Source: Stenotrophomonas mori
Lineage (GTDB): Bacteria; Pseudomonadota; Gammaproteobacteria; Xanthomonadales; Xanthomonadaceae
Direction of reading: 5' to 3'
Length of the DNA: 64,000 nt
Assembly: GCF_023556335.1 (NCBI RefSeq)
Contig: NZ_JAIKTS010000001.1
Location: 1,240,001-1,304,000 of the forward strand
Under the pieces are notes generated by a model that ran no database searches, had not been told where the DNA came from, and worked only from the letters and a program-made list of their open reading frames with translations. Below, one piece after another: positions 12,536-23,876 of the stretch. Position numbers and translations under genes: made by a program. How positions within the stretch are numbered: position 1 is the first letter of the stretch; the number at the start of each line of letters is the position of its first letter.

Positions 12536-13090
12536 TCAGCGTGCGATGGTCTGGGTGCGCCAGATCTTCTTCTGCAGCTGCAGGATGCCGTACACCAGCG
12601 CCTCGGCGGTTGGCGGACAGCCCGGAACGTAGACATCCACCGGGACCACCCGGTCGCAGCCGCGCACGACCGCGTACGAATAGTGGTAATAGCCGCCGCC
12701 GTTGGCGCAGCTGCCCATCGAGATGACCCACTTCGGGTCGGGCATCTGGTCATAGACCTTGCGCAGCGCCGGGGCCATCTTGTTGACCAGGGTGCCGGCG
12801 ACGATCATCACGTCGGACTGGCGCGGCGACGGGCGGAACACCACGCCGTAGCGGTCCAGATCCAGGCGCGAGGCGCCGGCATGCATCATCTCCACCGCGC
12901 AGCAGGCCAGGCCGAAGGTCATCGGCCACATCGAGCCGGTGCGGGCCCAGTTCAGCAGGGCGTCGACGCTGGTGGTGACATAGCCCTTCTCGAGCAGGGG
13001 ATTGTCGCCCTCGGGCCGCAGGATGTCGTCAACCCGCCCTTCCGGGATGGGGTTGTTCATCAGGCCATCGAGCGTCTGAATCACTCCCAT
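12536..13090 (-). CDS. nuoB: NADH-quinone oxidoreductase subunit B (cluster N2)
   Basis: Peripheral subunit that holds N2, the cluster that reduces quinone. The ligands are the adjacent Cys63-Cys64 ([10 protein letters not shown]), Cys128 (GSCANGG) and Cys158 (VPGCPPT). With the ATG at 13090 it has 184 residues. A start seven codons upstream is possible but lies deeper inside nuoA. The chosen start still overlaps the nuoA end by ten bases. Length and motifs are normal. Confidence 0.97.
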   Translation of the reverse strand: MGVIQTLDGLMNNPIPEGRVDDILRPEGDNPLLEKGYVTTSVDALLNWARTGSMWPMTFGLACCAVEMMHAGASRLDLDRYGVVFRPSPRQSDVMIVAGTLVNKMAPALRKVYDQMPDPKWVISMGSCANGGGYYHYSYAVVRGCDRVVPVDVYVPGCPPTAEALVYGILQLQKKIWRTQTIAR

Positions 13091-13437
13091 TCCAGCGCTC
13101 CCTTCTTCCACACGTAGATAAAGCCGAGGAACAGCATGCCCACGAACAGGCCCATGGTGACGAGCGAGCGCGCGCCCAGCTCCATGAAGACCTGGGTCCA
13201 GGGCACGATGAAGATGATTTCCAGGTCAAAGACGATGAACTGGATGGCGATGAGGTAGTAGCGCACATCGAACTTCATGCGCGCGTTCTCGAACGCCTCG
13301 AAGCCGCACTCGTACGGCGACAGTTTCTGTGCGTCGGGGCTGCGGGGGCCAAGGAAGCGACCGATCAGCATCAGGGCGACGCCGATGCCGGTGGCGACGA
13401 TCAGAAACAGCAGGGACGGCAAATATTCGGCCAGCAC
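13081..13437 (-). CDS. nuoA: NADH-quinone oxidoreductase subunit A
   Basis: First gene of the operon; membrane subunit of 118 residues with three helices. The family segment [17 protein letters not shown] and the acidic second helix [11 protein letters not shown] are clear. The GTG at 13437 was chosen because it places the first helix ([16 protein letters not shown]) right at the amino end and has a purine-rich ribosome site (AGAGAGAA) about eight bases upstream; a start at 13506 would add 23 hydrophilic residues not typical of the family. The 109 bases up to the tRNA probably hold the operon promoter, but no clear -35/-10 pair was found. Confidence 0.93.
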   Translation of the reverse strand: MLAEYLPSLLFLIVATGIGVALMLIGRFLGPRSPDAQKLSPYECGFEAFENARMKFDVRYYLIAIQFIVFDLEIIFIVPWTQVFMELGARSLVTMGLFVGMLFLGFIYVWKKGALEWE

Positions 13438-13546
13438 AGCGATTCTCTCTTGCCTCTGCACGAACGCCCGCAGGCGCCCACGCATGGGATTGACGGGACT
13501 TGCCACGGCAGGCGCCTGCGCGCCCGCGTACCCGCATTCGAACTCA

Positions 13547-13631
13547 TGGTGCCCAAGAGGGGACTCGAACCCCTACGACTCTCGTCGCTACCACCTCAAG
13601 GTAGTGCGTCTACCAATTCCGCCACCTGGGC
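13547..13631 (-). tRNA. tRNA-Leu, anticodon GAG
   Basis: Reads 5'-GCCCAGG ... CTTGGGC-A-CCA on the minus strand. The acceptor stem pairs over seven positions with one G-U. The D loop contains the leucine-type GGCGGAATTGGTAGACGC element. The anticodon stem CTACC/GGTAG encloses TTGAGGT, giving anticodon GAG. A long variable arm of the leucine class and a normal T arm (GGGGTTCGAGTCCCC) follow, and CCA is encoded. It lies between secG and nuoA, the same relation as secG-leuU in E. coli, where leuU also has anticodon GAG. Confidence 0.97.
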
Positions 13632-13637
13632 CTACGT

Positions 13638-13663
13638 CAGCGCACCTGCATGGAAGTGCGCTG
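13638..13663 (-). other. stem-loop between secG and tRNA-Leu
   Basis: Perfect 8-bp inverted repeat CAGCGCAC / GTGCGCTG with a 10-base loop, starting six bases before the tRNA 5' end. No U tract follows, so it is not a standard terminator. It could be a processing signal for a secG-tRNA transcript or a weak 3' end for secG. A TACAAT hexamer on the minus strand at 13672-13667 could be a -10 box, but no convincing -35 box was seen. Confidence 0.4.
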
Positions 13664-13679
13664 CGTATTGTAACTGTCT

Positions 13680-14090
13680 TCAGTCTTTATGCGAGCCCTC
13701 GGCCGGCTTTTCTTCATTGTCCGCCGGGGCGGCCGCGGCCTGGGGGACCTCGCCCACCTCGGCGGCCTGCGGAATGGCCGGGACCTCGCTGGCCGGCGCG
13801 GCCGGCAGCTCCTGGACCTGGGACATCACCCCGAGCCCCTCGTCGCTGGGACGGAAGCCGTGGCTTGCATACCAGGCCATGAACAGGCTGATGCCGAAGA
13901 ACACCACCGCCAGCCACTTGGTGGACTTGGACAGGAAGTTGGATGCGCCGCGGGCGCCGAACACCGTGCCCGAGGCACCGGCGCCGAAACCCGACCCCGC
14001 CGCCGCGCCGGAACCGCGCTGCATCAGGATCAGCGCGATCATCGCGATCGCCACCAGCACATAGACCACATTGAGGATCGACATCAACAT
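13680..14090 (-). CDS. secG: preprotein translocase subunit SecG
   Basis: Small membrane subunit of the SecYEG channel that helps SecA-driven protein export. The 136 residues begin with a membrane helix (about 3-22), then the glycine-rich loop with the FGARGASNFLSKST motif (about 45-58) and a second helix (59-73). The tail after residue 80 is an alanine/proline/acidic extension that ends EEKPAEGSHKD, longer than in E. coli and typical of this family of bacteria. It lies 24 bases after tpiA. Confidence 0.95.
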   Translation of the reverse strand: MLMSILNVVYVLVAIAMIALILMQRGSGAAAGSGFGAGASGTVFGARGASNFLSKSTKWLAVVFFGISLFMAWYASHGFRPSDEGLGVMSQVQELPAAPASEVPAIPQAAEVGEVPQAAAAPADNEEKPAEGSHKD

Positions 14091-14114
14091 TTGGGAGTCC
14101 GCCCGGATAATTCG

Positions 14115-14870
14115 TTAGCGACCAGCCGCGGCCCTCGCGATGGCCAGGAAATCGGCGGCCACCAGCGATGCCCCGCCTACCAGCCCACCATCCACGTCAG
14201 GCTGCGAGAACAGCGCTGCGGCATTGTCGGGCTTCACGCTGCCGCCATACAGGAGCGGCAACGAATCAGCGATTCTAGCATCGGCCCCGGCGACTTCGCC
14301 ACGGATGAACGCATGCACCGCCTGCGCCTGCTCTGGGGTCGCGGTCAGGCCGGTGCCGATGGCCCATACCGGCTCGTAGGCCACCACGGCCCGCGCGAAG
14401 GCCTGCACCCCGGCCAGTTCCAGCACCGGCGCCAGCTGCGCGGCGATCACCCGCTCGGTCTCGCCGGCCTCGCGCTGCTCCAGCGTCTCACCCACGCACA
14501 AGACCGGGACCAGGCCGGCCGCGCCGGCGGCGACGAACTTGCGCGCGACCAGCACACTGTCCTCATGGTGGTACTGGCGGCGCTCGGAGTGCCCCACCAG
14601 CGCATGGGTGGCGCCGACATCGGCCAGCATGGCGGCCGCGACCTCGCCGGTATAGGCGCCCTTCTCGTTGCTGCCGACGTCCTGGGCGCCGAAGGCCAGC
14701 CCGCGGCCGGCAAAGCGCGCGGCCAGCTCCGCCAGGTACGGCAGCGGCGGCAGCACCAGCAGGTCCACGCCCGGCAGCGGCAGCGCCGCGACCAGGGGCT
14801 CCAGCAGCGCGGTGGCGAAGTCACGGCTGCCGTGCAGCTTCCAGTTACCAGCAACGATCTTGCGGCGCAT
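14115..14870 (-). CDS. tpiA: triosephosphate isomerase
   Basis: Interconverts dihydroxyacetone phosphate and glyceraldehyde 3-phosphate in glycolysis and gluconeogenesis. The 251 residues have the standard TIM barrel landmarks: NWKLHGS at 8-14 with the catalytic lysine, VGHSERR near 92-98 with the catalytic histidine, and AYEPVWAIGTG near 164-174 with the catalytic glutamate. The start MRRKIVAGNWKL is the expected one. It is followed by secG and preceded by a 242-base gap after the oxygenase gene. Confidence 0.97.
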   Translation of the reverse strand: MRRKIVAGNWKLHGSRDFATALLEPLVAALPLPGVDLLVLPPLPYLAELAARFAGRGLAFGAQDVGSNEKGAYTGEVAAAMLADVGATHALVGHSERRQYHHEDSVLVARKFVAAGAAGLVPVLCVGETLEQREAGETERVIAAQLAPVLELAGVQAFARAVVAYEPVWAIGTGLTATPEQAQAVHAFIRGEVAGADARIADSLPLLYGGSVKPDNAAALFSQPDVDGGLVGGASLVAADFLAIARAAAGR

Positions 14871-14889
14871 TCAGGAACCACTCCCAATG

Positions 14890-14914
14890 AAAAGTGGGCG
14901 AAGGATAGCCCACT
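14890..14914 (-). terminator. possible weak intrinsic terminator upstream of tpiA
   Basis: On the minus strand a 7-bp stem AGTGGGC / GCCCACT with an eight-base loop is followed by TTTT. It lies about 200 bases after the oxygenase stop and about 20 bases before the tpiA start, so it could end oxygenase transcription or act as a leader structure for tpiA. The short stem and short U tract keep confidence low. Confidence 0.3.
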
Positions 14915-15112
14915 ACGGACACCGCCAGGACACCCGGCGGACAAGACGCGACATGGCCCGCCGCCGCCTTCGCCAGGCCTCCTGGGCGCCTGGAGCGGCG
15001 GACGGATGACCCCGGCGCTCATCGGCACCGGCACCATGCCCCGGCGCCGCCCCCGGCATGCGGGGGCGCCCCGGCACCTGTGTGCGGAGGCCGCCTCGCG
15101 GCGGCCCCGGGG

Positions 15113-16048
15113 TCACTTCAGCTTGATCTCGCGCAGGCGCTCCTCGAGGAAGCCATGGGCGGTGATCGGCTCCGGGTAGCGGCTCGGCCTGTCCGCGGTG
15201 ATGCACGAGGGCAGCACGTCGATCAGGAAGTCCGGGTTCGGGTGCAGGAAGAACGGCACCGAATAGCGCGGCTGGCGGGCCAGCTCGCCGGGGGGATTGA
15301 CCACGCGATGGATGGTGGACGGGTACACGTGGTTGGTCAGGCGCTGCAGCATGTCGCCGATGTTGACCACGATGGTGTCCGCGTCGGAGGTGAACGGCAC
15401 CCACTGGCCCTCGTGCGACTGCACCTCCAGCCCCGCGGCGCTGGCGCCGACCAGCAGGGTGATGAAGTTGATGTCGCCATGGGCGCCGGCACGCACGTTG
15501 GGAATGTCGTCGGTGGTGATCGGCGGGTAGTGGATCGGGCGCAGGATCGAATTGCCGTTGTTGGTCTTGTCGGCGAAGTAGTCCTGCGGCAGGCCGATGT
15601 GCAGGGCCAGCGCCGACAGCACCCGCGACCCCAGGTTGTCCAGCGCCTGGTACAGGCCGTAGCCGCGTTCGCGGAACGCCGGGACTTCCTCGGGCCACAG
15701 GTTGGGCGGCATCACCTCGCGGTACCGGGAGTCGGCCGGGATCTCGCGGCCGATATGCCAGAACTCCTTGAGGTCGAAATGCTTGGAGCCCTTGGCGGTC
15801 TCCACCCCGAACGGGGTGTAGCCGCGGGCGCCGCCGCCACCGGCCACGTGGTACTTGCGCTTGACCTCCTCCGGCAGGGCGAAGAAGGCCTTGAAGGCGT
15901 CGTAGGCGGCATCGATGTCGGCCTGCGGGATGCCGTGGTTGCGGATGCCGGCGAAGCCCCACTGGCGATAGGCGGCGCCCAGCTCGGCCACGAAGGCCTC
16001 GCGGTCACTGTCGAAGCGGGTGATGTCGAGGGTCGGGATCTTGCTCAC
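15113..16048 (-). CDS. 2-oxoglutarate/Fe(II)-dependent oxygenase, isopenicillin N synthase-like
   Basis: Soluble 311-residue protein of the isopenicillin N synthase / 2OG-Fe(II) dioxygenase superfamily. The iron ligands are His190 and Asp192 (AHGDIN) and His247 (TIHRVV), and the co-substrate anchor RxS is Arg261-Tyr-Ser263. The amino domain carries the family pattern YRQWGFAGIRNHGIP. The substrate cannot be told from sequence; relatives act on flavonoids, gibberellin, ethylene precursors or peptides, and many bacterial ones are unassigned. It lies between glmM and tpiA with gaps on both sides, so it may be its own transcription unit. Confidence 0.9.
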   Translation of the reverse strand: MSKIPTLDITRFDSDREAFVAELGAAYRQWGFAGIRNHGIPQADIDAAYDAFKAFFALPEEVKRKYHVAGGGGARGYTPFGVETAKGSKHFDLKEFWHIGREIPADSRYREVMPPNLWPEEVPAFRERGYGLYQALDNLGSRVLSALALHIGLPQDYFADKTNNGNSILRPIHYPPITTDDIPNVRAGAHGDINFITLLVGASAAGLEVQSHEGQWVPFTSDADTIVVNIGDMLQRLTNHVYPSTIHRVVNPPGELARQPRYSVPFFLHPNPDFLIDVLPSCITADRPSRYPEPITAHGFLEERLREIKLK

Positions 16049-16141
16049 GGCGGTTCCTGGCTGTCATGTATGTCCGGTCCGGCGCCATCGGACGCCGGGA
16101 CCGGCATTGTGACAGATCGGCCCGGGCCGCTGCCCGCCGGC

Positions 16142-17514
16142 TCAACCGCCGGCGGCCGCGGCCACGGCGGCCGCCAGGCGCTCCAGGGTCGTCTGCATCA
16201 GGGCCGCGTCGTCGGCCTCCACCGTCACCCGGACCACCGGCTCGGTACCCGAGGGGCGCAGGAAGGCGCGCCCGCGCCCGACGATGGCCAGCTGCGCGCC
16301 GGCCAGCGCCGCCTGCACCGCGGACGATGCCACGATGGCCCGCGCCGATCCGCCCGCGCCGACCTGCACATTGACCGTCCGCTGCGGCACCCGGCTCAGG
16401 CCCGCCAGCGCCTGCTGCAGGGTGCAGCCGCGCCGGCGCAGCACTTCCAGCACCTGCAGCGCACTGATGATGCCGTCGCCGGTGGTCGCGCGGTCCAGGC
16501 ACAGCAGGTGCCCGGACGCCTCGCCGCCCAGCACCCCGCCCTGCGCCAGCAGCGCATGGTGGACGTGGCGGTCGCCGACGTCGGCGCGCACGAAGCCGAT
16601 CCCGGCCGCGCGCAGCGCCTGCTCGAACCCGTAGTTGGTCATCAGCGTGCCGACCACCGGCCCGTGCAGCCGGCCGCTGGCGCTCCAGTCCATCGCCAGC
16701 AGGTACAGCAGGTCGTCGCCATCGTGGACGCCGCCGTCGCCGTCGACGAACAGCAGCCGGTCGCCATCGCCGTCGAAGGCGATGCCCAGGTCGGCACCGC
16801 ACTCCCGCACCTTGTCCGCCAGCGCTTCCGGGTGCATCGAGCCCACGCCGTCGTTGATGTTCACCCCGTTGGGCTCGACCCCGATCGCCTCGACACTGGC
16901 GCCCAGCTCGCGCAGCACCAGCGGCCCGACCTGGTAGGTCGCGCCGTTGGCGCAGTCCACGGCGATCCGCAGCCCTTCCAGGTCGAAGTCGCGCGGGACC
17001 GAATTCTTGCAGGCCTCGACATAGCGCCCGATGGCGTCGCGCGTGCGCACCGCCTTGCCCAGGCGCTCCGACGGCACCGTGGTGAACGGTTCGTCGAGCG
17101 CGGCCTCGATCGCCAGCTCGCTCGCATCGTCGAGCTTCTCCCCCAGCGCGGAGAAGAACTTGATGCCGTTGTCGTGGTGCGGGTTGTGCGAGGCCGAGAT
17201 GACGATGCCGCCATCGGCGCGCAGCGAACGGGTCAGGTGCGCCACCGCCGGCGTCGGCATCGGCCCCATCAGCTGCACGTGCACGCCGGCGGCGACCAGC
17301 CCGGCCTCCAGCGCGGCCTCGAACATGTAGTTGGAGATCCGGGTGTCCTTGCCGATGATCACCAGCGGCTTGCGGCCGGCGCTGCGCGCCTGGACCGCCG
17401 CCACCAGCGCGCGGCCGTAGGCGTTGCCCAGCCGCAGGACGAAATCGGCGGAGATCGCCCCTTCCCCGACCCGGCCACGGATGCCGTCGGTACCGAAATA
17501 CCTGCGGGCCGCCA

Positions 17515-17515
<1 letters not shown>
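16142..17515 (-). CDS. glmM: phosphoglucosamine mutase
   Basis: Converts glucosamine 6-phosphate to glucosamine 1-phosphate for UDP-GlcNAc, and so for peptidoglycan and LPS. The 457 residues begin [12 protein letters not shown]; the phosphoserine loop is SASHNP (active Ser about 109), the metal loop is DGDGDR near 255, and the phosphate-binding RPSGTEP is near the end. It is a little longer than the usual 445-450, with an alanine-rich carboxy end. The ATG shares one base with the accD stop (TGATG). Confidence 0.97.
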
Positions 17516-18402
<887 letters not shown>

Positions 18403-18565
18403 GCGCGATGACGGTTCCGTTCAGAGCGGCCCGGGGGCCGCGACAGGGCCGACAGTCTAGCCTGCACCGGCAAACCGACGGTAGCGTACTGCCGCCACCG
18501 GGCCCGCCCCGCCGGCCACCGCCGGCGCCGGGAATCGTCCCGCGCCGGCCGTCCCGGCCCGCGCC

Positions 18566-19375
18566 TCAGGCGTCCAGCGCCTGCCGCAGCGGGGCCAGGA
18601 AAGCGCCACCGCGGCGCGCGGCATCCTCCGGCGAGGCCGCCTCGGCCATCGCCGCCACCAGCGCGCTGCCGACCACCACGCCGTCGGCATCGGTCGCCAT
18701 GGCGGCGGCGCTGGCGGCATCGCTGATGCCGAAACCGACCACCACCGGCACCTGCGAACGGTGCCGCAGCGTGCGCAGCCGCTCGCCCGCGGCGCCGCTG
18801 TCCAGCCGCTCCGAAGCACCGGTGACGCCGGTGAAACTGACGTAATAGAGATAACCCTGCGCCGCCTCGCACAGCGCGTCGAGCCGCTGCTCGCTGCTGG
18901 TCGGCGAGGCGAGCAGGATCAGCCCCAGCCCGGCCGCGGTGAACGCCGCGCGGGTCTCCTCGGCCTCTTCCGGCGGCAGGTCCACCAGCAGCACGCCGTC
19001 CACGCCGGCGGCGACCGCGGCCTCGGCGAACGCCGTGGCCCCCCGGATCTCCACCGGGTTGAGATAGCCCATCAGCACCACCGGCGTCCGCGTGTCCTGC
19101 TCGCGGAACCGCGCCACCGTCTCCAGGACGTAGCGCTGCCCGGCCCCACGCGCCAGAGCGCGCTCGGAGCTGCGCTGGATGGTCGGGCCGTCGGCCATCG
19201 GGTCGGAAAACGGCACCCCCAGCTCCACCACGTCGGCGCCGGCGGCGACCAGCGCATGCATCACCGGAACGGTGGCCTCCAGCGCCGGATCACCGGCGGT
19301 GATGAACGGGATCAGGGCCTTGCGGCCGGACGCCCGCAGGCGGGCAAAGCATTCGTCAATTCGGGTCACGGACAT
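18566..19375 (-). CDS. trpA: tryptophan synthase alpha subunit
   Basis: Cleaves indole-3-glycerol phosphate to indole, which tunnels to TrpB. The 269-residue barrel has catalytic Glu51 (VVELGVPFSDP) and Asp62 (MADGPTI). The ATG at 19375 is preceded by GAAGGA; an upstream TTG at 19393 would add six residues but lies inside the previous gene. The gene starts one base after the stop of a predicted lipoprotein gene that separates it from trpB. Motifs are intact, so TrpA should be active. Confidence 0.97.
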   Translation of the reverse strand: MSVTRIDECFARLRASGRKALIPFITAGDPALEATVPVMHALVAAGADVVELGVPFSDPMADGPTIQRSSERALARGAGQRYVLETVARFREQDTRTPVVLMGYLNPVEIRGATAFAEAAVAAGVDGVLLVDLPPEEAEETRAAFTAAGLGLILLASPTSSEQRLDALCEAAQGYLYYVSFTGVTGASERLDSGAAGERLRTLRHRSQVPVVVGFGISDAASAAAMATDADGVVVGSALVAAMAEAASPEDAARRGGAFLAPLRQALDA

Positions 19376-19376
19376 C

Positions 19377-20101
19377 TCAGGCACATCCTTCAATCAGTTC
19401 GACCGCATCCGGCTGGCCCCAGTAGATCGAGGTCACCACGCCGTTGAGGGTTTCCAGGCGCAGGGCCAGGCCGGCCTGCCCGTCGGTCCAGGTCAGGTAG
19501 TCGCCATCGGGCGACACATAGGCGTGCGGGCTGACCACGACGCCCGCAGGCAGGCGCTGCTTCGCCGCGGCGACGTCCATGCCCACCCACAGGCCGAACG
19601 GCACCGCGGGGGCGCCGGCCGGCCGCGCATCGAGGCGCTCGCCGGGGTCGCCGTCGCCCCGCACATCGAAGCGCGCGATGCGGTCGGCGATCACCATCAT
19701 CGACAGGCCGTCCGGCAACGTGCCCTGGTCGTAGTACTCGCAGTCGCCCTCCATCGCCTCGCGCATGCCGGCGGCCTTGAAGGCCTCGTCACCCGGCGCC
19801 TTGCCGAACGCGGCGCCGACCCGCAGGCGGCCAACGGCGGCCAGCTGCGCCGCCGGCTCCTGGCCGCCGTCGCCGTCCGCCGCCGGGGAGGCGGTGGCGG
19901 GCGCCGCCGTGGAAACCGCGGGCGGAGCGGGCGTGGCCGGCGCGCTCCCGGGGTCCGCGGGGGCGCAGGCCGCCAGTGCCGATGCGATGCAGCAGGCCAG
20001 TGCGGCCGAGCGCAGCCGCGGCGCGCGCCGATCCTGACCACGGCCGTTCGCCAGCGGACGCCCGCGGGTGAGGGCGGCGCGGCTGGAATCCGCGGCGGCC
20101 C

Positions 20102-20105
<4 letters not shown>
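19377..20105 (-). CDS. predicted lipoprotein of unknown function, inserted between trpB and trpA
   Basis: Only GTG at 20105 gives a convincing start; it overlaps the trpB stop as GTGA. The 242-residue product begins with about 30 polar, arginine-rich residues, then a hydrophobic segment ending in the lipobox LAAC (Cys47), an alanine/proline-rich linker, and a soluble domain of about 150 residues with [12 protein letters not shown], a short repeat of the type [16 protein letters not shown], and a final Cys. No family is recognised. The long region before the lipobox is unusual; an unrecognised internal start is possible. Export implies an envelope role unrelated to tryptophan. Confidence 0.7.
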
Positions 20106-21319
<1,214 letters not shown>

Positions 21320-21412
21320 GGCATCACGGTGGGCGGGACAGGCCACTACCGTAGCGCACACGGGCACATGTGAAAATCGATAAATACGCCGATACATGTT
21401 AGAAAAACTCAC
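21320..21412. promoter_or_regulatory. divergent trpB / trpI control region
   Basis: The only gap between the trpB and trpI-like starts, AT-rich compared with its surroundings. It holds two ACATGT palindromes (21366-21371 and 21394-21399, 28 bases apart) and a direct repeat CGATA (21378-21382 and 21390-21394, 12 bases apart). In Pseudomonas TrpI binds such an interval and activates trpBA in response to indoleglycerol phosphate. Which repeat is the operator cannot be settled by eye. Confidence 0.55.
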
Positions 21413-22309
21413 ATGAAAGAGCTTCCTTCCCTGCCCCCGCTGCACGCCCTGCGCGCCTTCGAGGCCACCGCCCGGCTGCGCAGCGTGAGCCTGGCCGCCG
21501 CCGAGCTGCACGTGACCCACGGAGCGGTCAGCCGCCAGCTGCGGGTGCTGGAGGATGCCCTGGGCGTGGCGCTGTTCGAGCGCGACGGCCGCGGCATCCG
21601 TCCCAACGCCGCCGGCCGGCGCCTGCAGGAAGCGGCGTCGGGCGCGTTCTCGCAGCTGCGCGACTGCGTGGCGGCGCTGCGCCGCGCGCAGCGCAACGAC
21701 GTCCTGGTGCTGGGCTGTCCCGGCAGCGTGCTGGCACGCTGGATGATTCCGCGCCTGCAGCAGCTGCAGGACGACCTGCCCGGGCTGACCCTGCACCTGG
21801 CCGCACAGGAGGGCGACTTCGCCCCGCAGCTGGCCGGACTGGATGCCGCATTGCTGCTGGGGCAGGCGCCCTGGCCGGCGGGCTGGACCGTGCACGGCCT
21901 GGGCAGCGAACGCATCGGCCCGGTCTTCAGCCCGGCCATGCCGGGCGCCGGCCCGCTGGCGCGGCAACCGCCGCAGGCGCTGCTCGGGCAGGCGCTGCTG
22001 CATACGCATTCGCGGCCGCAGGCCTGGCCCACCTGGGCCGCCCTGAACGGCCTGGAACCGGGGGCATTGCGCCAGGGCACCGGGTTCGCGCACCTGTACT
22101 ACCTGCTCGAGGCCGCGGTCGCCGGCCTAGGCGTGGCCATCGCCCCTTACCCGCTGGTCGCCGGCGACCTCGCCAATGGCCGCCTGGTCGCGCCCTGGGG
22201 ATTCGTCGATACCGATGGGCACTGGGCCCTGTGCACCGTCGGCGACGCCCGGCATCCACGGATCGAAGCGCTGGCGGACTGGCTGCGCCGGCAATTGGCC
22301 GATGCCTGA
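21413..22309 (+). CDS. trpI: LysR-family regulator, TrpI type
   Basis: DNA-binding regulator of 298 residues. The winged helix-turn-helix occupies about residues 8-66 with [20 protein letters not shown], the GcvA/AmpR/TrpI subgroup pattern, and a periplasmic-binding-like sensor domain fills the rest. The carboxy part [22 protein letters not shown] closely resembles Pseudomonas TrpI as remembered. It is divergent to trpB with a 93-base gap, the TrpI arrangement. The inducer is expected to be indoleglycerol phosphate. The symbol is by homology and context. Confidence 0.8.
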   Translation: MKELPSLPPLHALRAFEATARLRSVSLAAAELHVTHGAVSRQLRVLEDALGVALFERDGRGIRPNAAGRRLQEAASGAFSQLRDCVAALRRAQRNDVLVLGCPGSVLARWMIPRLQQLQDDLPGLTLHLAAQEGDFAPQLAGLDAALLLGQAPWPAGWTVHGLGSERIGPVFSPAMPGAGPLARQPPQALLGQALLHTHSRPQAWPTWAALNGLEPGALRQGTGFAHLYYLLEAAVAGLGVAIAPYPLVAGDLANGRLVAPWGFVDTDGHWALCTVGDARHPRIEALADWLRRQLADA

Positions 22310-22388
22310 TGCCCAGCCCCGGCCGCACTGCCCTGCCAGCATCGCGGCGGGCGGGCGGCCAACTGCCGCCACCGCCCCGGCGACGGGG

Positions 22389-23048
22389 CTATGCGGACGC
22401 GTCCTGCATGTCGGCACGCCGCACTTCCTCGACGAACCGGCGCATCTTCTCGCCGTCCTTGAGGCCCGGCTCCGATTCGATGCCGCTGGAGACGTCCACG
22501 CCCCAGGGCTGCACCGCGGCGATCGCATCGAACACGTTGTCCGGGCGGATGCCGCCGGCCAGCAGGAACGGCCGGTGCAGGCCGGTCGGCACCTGCGACC
22601 AGTCGAAAGCGACCCCGCTGCCGCCGCTGCCGCCCGGCGCATGGCTGTCCAGCAGGAAACCCACGGCCTGCGGATGCGCCTGCTGCAGGCCGCGCGCGGT
22701 GACCGCCTCGGCGCCGCCCATGGCCACCGCCTTCAGGTAGGGCATGTTGAAGGCGCGGCAGAAGGTGTCGTCCTCTTCGCCGTGGAACTGCAGCAGGCTC
22801 GGACGCACCGTGCGCATCACCTCGCGCACCTCCTCGCGGCTGTTGTTGCGGAACAGGGCGACCACGTCGACCATCGGCGCGATCGCCTGGCGCATCGCCC
22901 GCGCTTCGGCCGGCGCCACCCGGCGGGTACTGCCGCGGGCGAAGACGAAACCCACCGCATCCACGCCCAGCTCGCTGGCCAGGCGGATGTCGCCGGCGCG
23001 GGTCATGCCGCAGAACTTGATGCGGGTACGGAACAGCGTGCGGGTCAT
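22389..23048 (-). CDS. trpF: phosphoribosylanthranilate isomerase
   Basis: Third step of tryptophan synthesis, an Amadori rearrangement. The 219-residue barrel has catalytic Cys13 (KFCGMTR), catalytic Asp in [14 protein letters not shown] (about 132) and the phosphate site [10 protein letters not shown]. The ATG at 23048 overlaps the truA stop as ATGA, so it is coupled to truA. It is convergent with the trpI-like gene, 79 bases away, and on the same strand as trpBA but not contiguous with them. Confidence 0.97.
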   Translation of the reverse strand: MTRTLFRTRIKFCGMTRAGDIRLASELGVDAVGFVFARGSTRRVAPAEARAMRQAIAPMVDVVALFRNNSREEVREVMRTVRPSLLQFHGEEDDTFCRAFNMPYLKAVAMGGAEAVTARGLQQAHPQAVGFLLDSHAPGGSGGSGVAFDWSQVPTGLHRPFLLAGGIRPDNVFDAIAAVQPWGVDVSSGIESEPGLKDGEKMRRFVEEVRRADMQDASA

Positions 23049-23818
23049 TGCGTCACCTCGGCCGGCAGTTGCCAGTGCGCAGGATACAGCGGGCCGACGA
23101 ACACCAGTCCCTGCGGGGGAGCGGTCGGACCGGCCAGGGTGCGGTCGCGCTGCGCCAGCAGCTCCCCCATCCACGCCTCCGGCTTCTCCCCGGCGCCGAC
23201 CAGCAGCAGCGAGCCGACGATGTTGCGCACCATGTGGTGCAGGAAGGCATTGGCCTGCACCTGCACCTCGACCACCTCGCCCTGGCGCAGCACGCTGATG
23301 GACTGCAGTTCGCGGCGGGCGTGCAGCGCCTGGCACTGCACGCTGCGGAACGCACCGAAGTCGTTCTCGCCCAGCAGGGCCTGGGCCGCGCGGTGCATGG
23401 CGCCAGCGTCCAGCGCACGCCGTTCCCAGCTCAGCGTCTGCCGGTACAGGGCCGGGCGCACCTGGCGGTTGAGCAGGCGGTAGCGGTAGCGGCGCGCACG
23501 CGCCGAGAACCGCGCGTGGAAGTCGTCGGCCACCGGCACGCACCAGCGCACGCATACCGAAGGCGGCAGGCGGGTGGTCGTGCCCAGCACCCAGCCACGC
23601 GGCGCACGCCCGGCGTCGCTGTCGAAATGCACCACCTGGCACTCGCCGTGCACCCCGGCATCCGTGCGCCCGGCGCAGACCACGCTCACTGGCGCGTCGG
23701 CCACCGACGACAAGGCGTCCTGCAGGGTCGCCTGCACGGTCGCACCGCCCTGCTCGCCCAGCTGCTGCCACCCCTTGAAGCCGCTGCCGTCGTATTCCAC
23801 GCCCAGCGCATAGCGCAT
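23045..23818 (-). CDS. truA: tRNA pseudouridine(38-40) synthase
   Basis: Makes pseudouridine at positions 38-40 of tRNA anticodon stems. The 257 residues start [18 protein letters not shown], and the catalytic Asp53 is in [22 protein letters not shown] near residue 200 is the second family signature. A longer amino end of 34 residues is open but arginine/proline-rich and not homologous. It lies 58 bases after the VOC gene and overlaps trpF. Confidence 0.97.
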   Translation of the reverse strand: MRYALGVEYDGSGFKGWQQLGEQGGATVQATLQDALSSVADAPVSVVCAGRTDAGVHGECQVVHFDSDAGRAPRGWVLGTTTRLPPSVCVRWCVPVADDFHARFSARARRYRYRLLNRQVRPALYRQTLSWERRALDAGAMHRAAQALLGENDFGAFRSVQCQALHARRELQSISVLRQGEVVEVQVQANAFLHHMVRNIVGSLLLVGAGEKPEAWMGELLAQRDRTLAGPTAPPQGLVFVGPLYPAHWQLPAEVTQ

Positions 23819-23876
23819 GTCCAGACCTCTCGTATCACTGCCTTTCCGTCCCGCCGGCCTGCCGGCCGGCGGCCGT

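Noticed and set aside
13437-13506. Upstream nuoA start adding 23 residues
   Set aside because: The extra residues are arginine-rich and precede the first membrane helix, unlike the family; the GTG at 13437 has a better ribosome site.
13549-13631. tRNA gene as an attachment site for an integrated element
   Set aside because: No partial tRNA duplicate, integrase or foreign-looking genes occur on either side; both neighbours are core genes in their usual order.
19375-19393. TTG start for trpA six codons upstream
   Set aside because: It lies inside the previous gene and would use the GAAGGA ribosome site as coding sequence; ATG 19375 is correctly spaced from that site.
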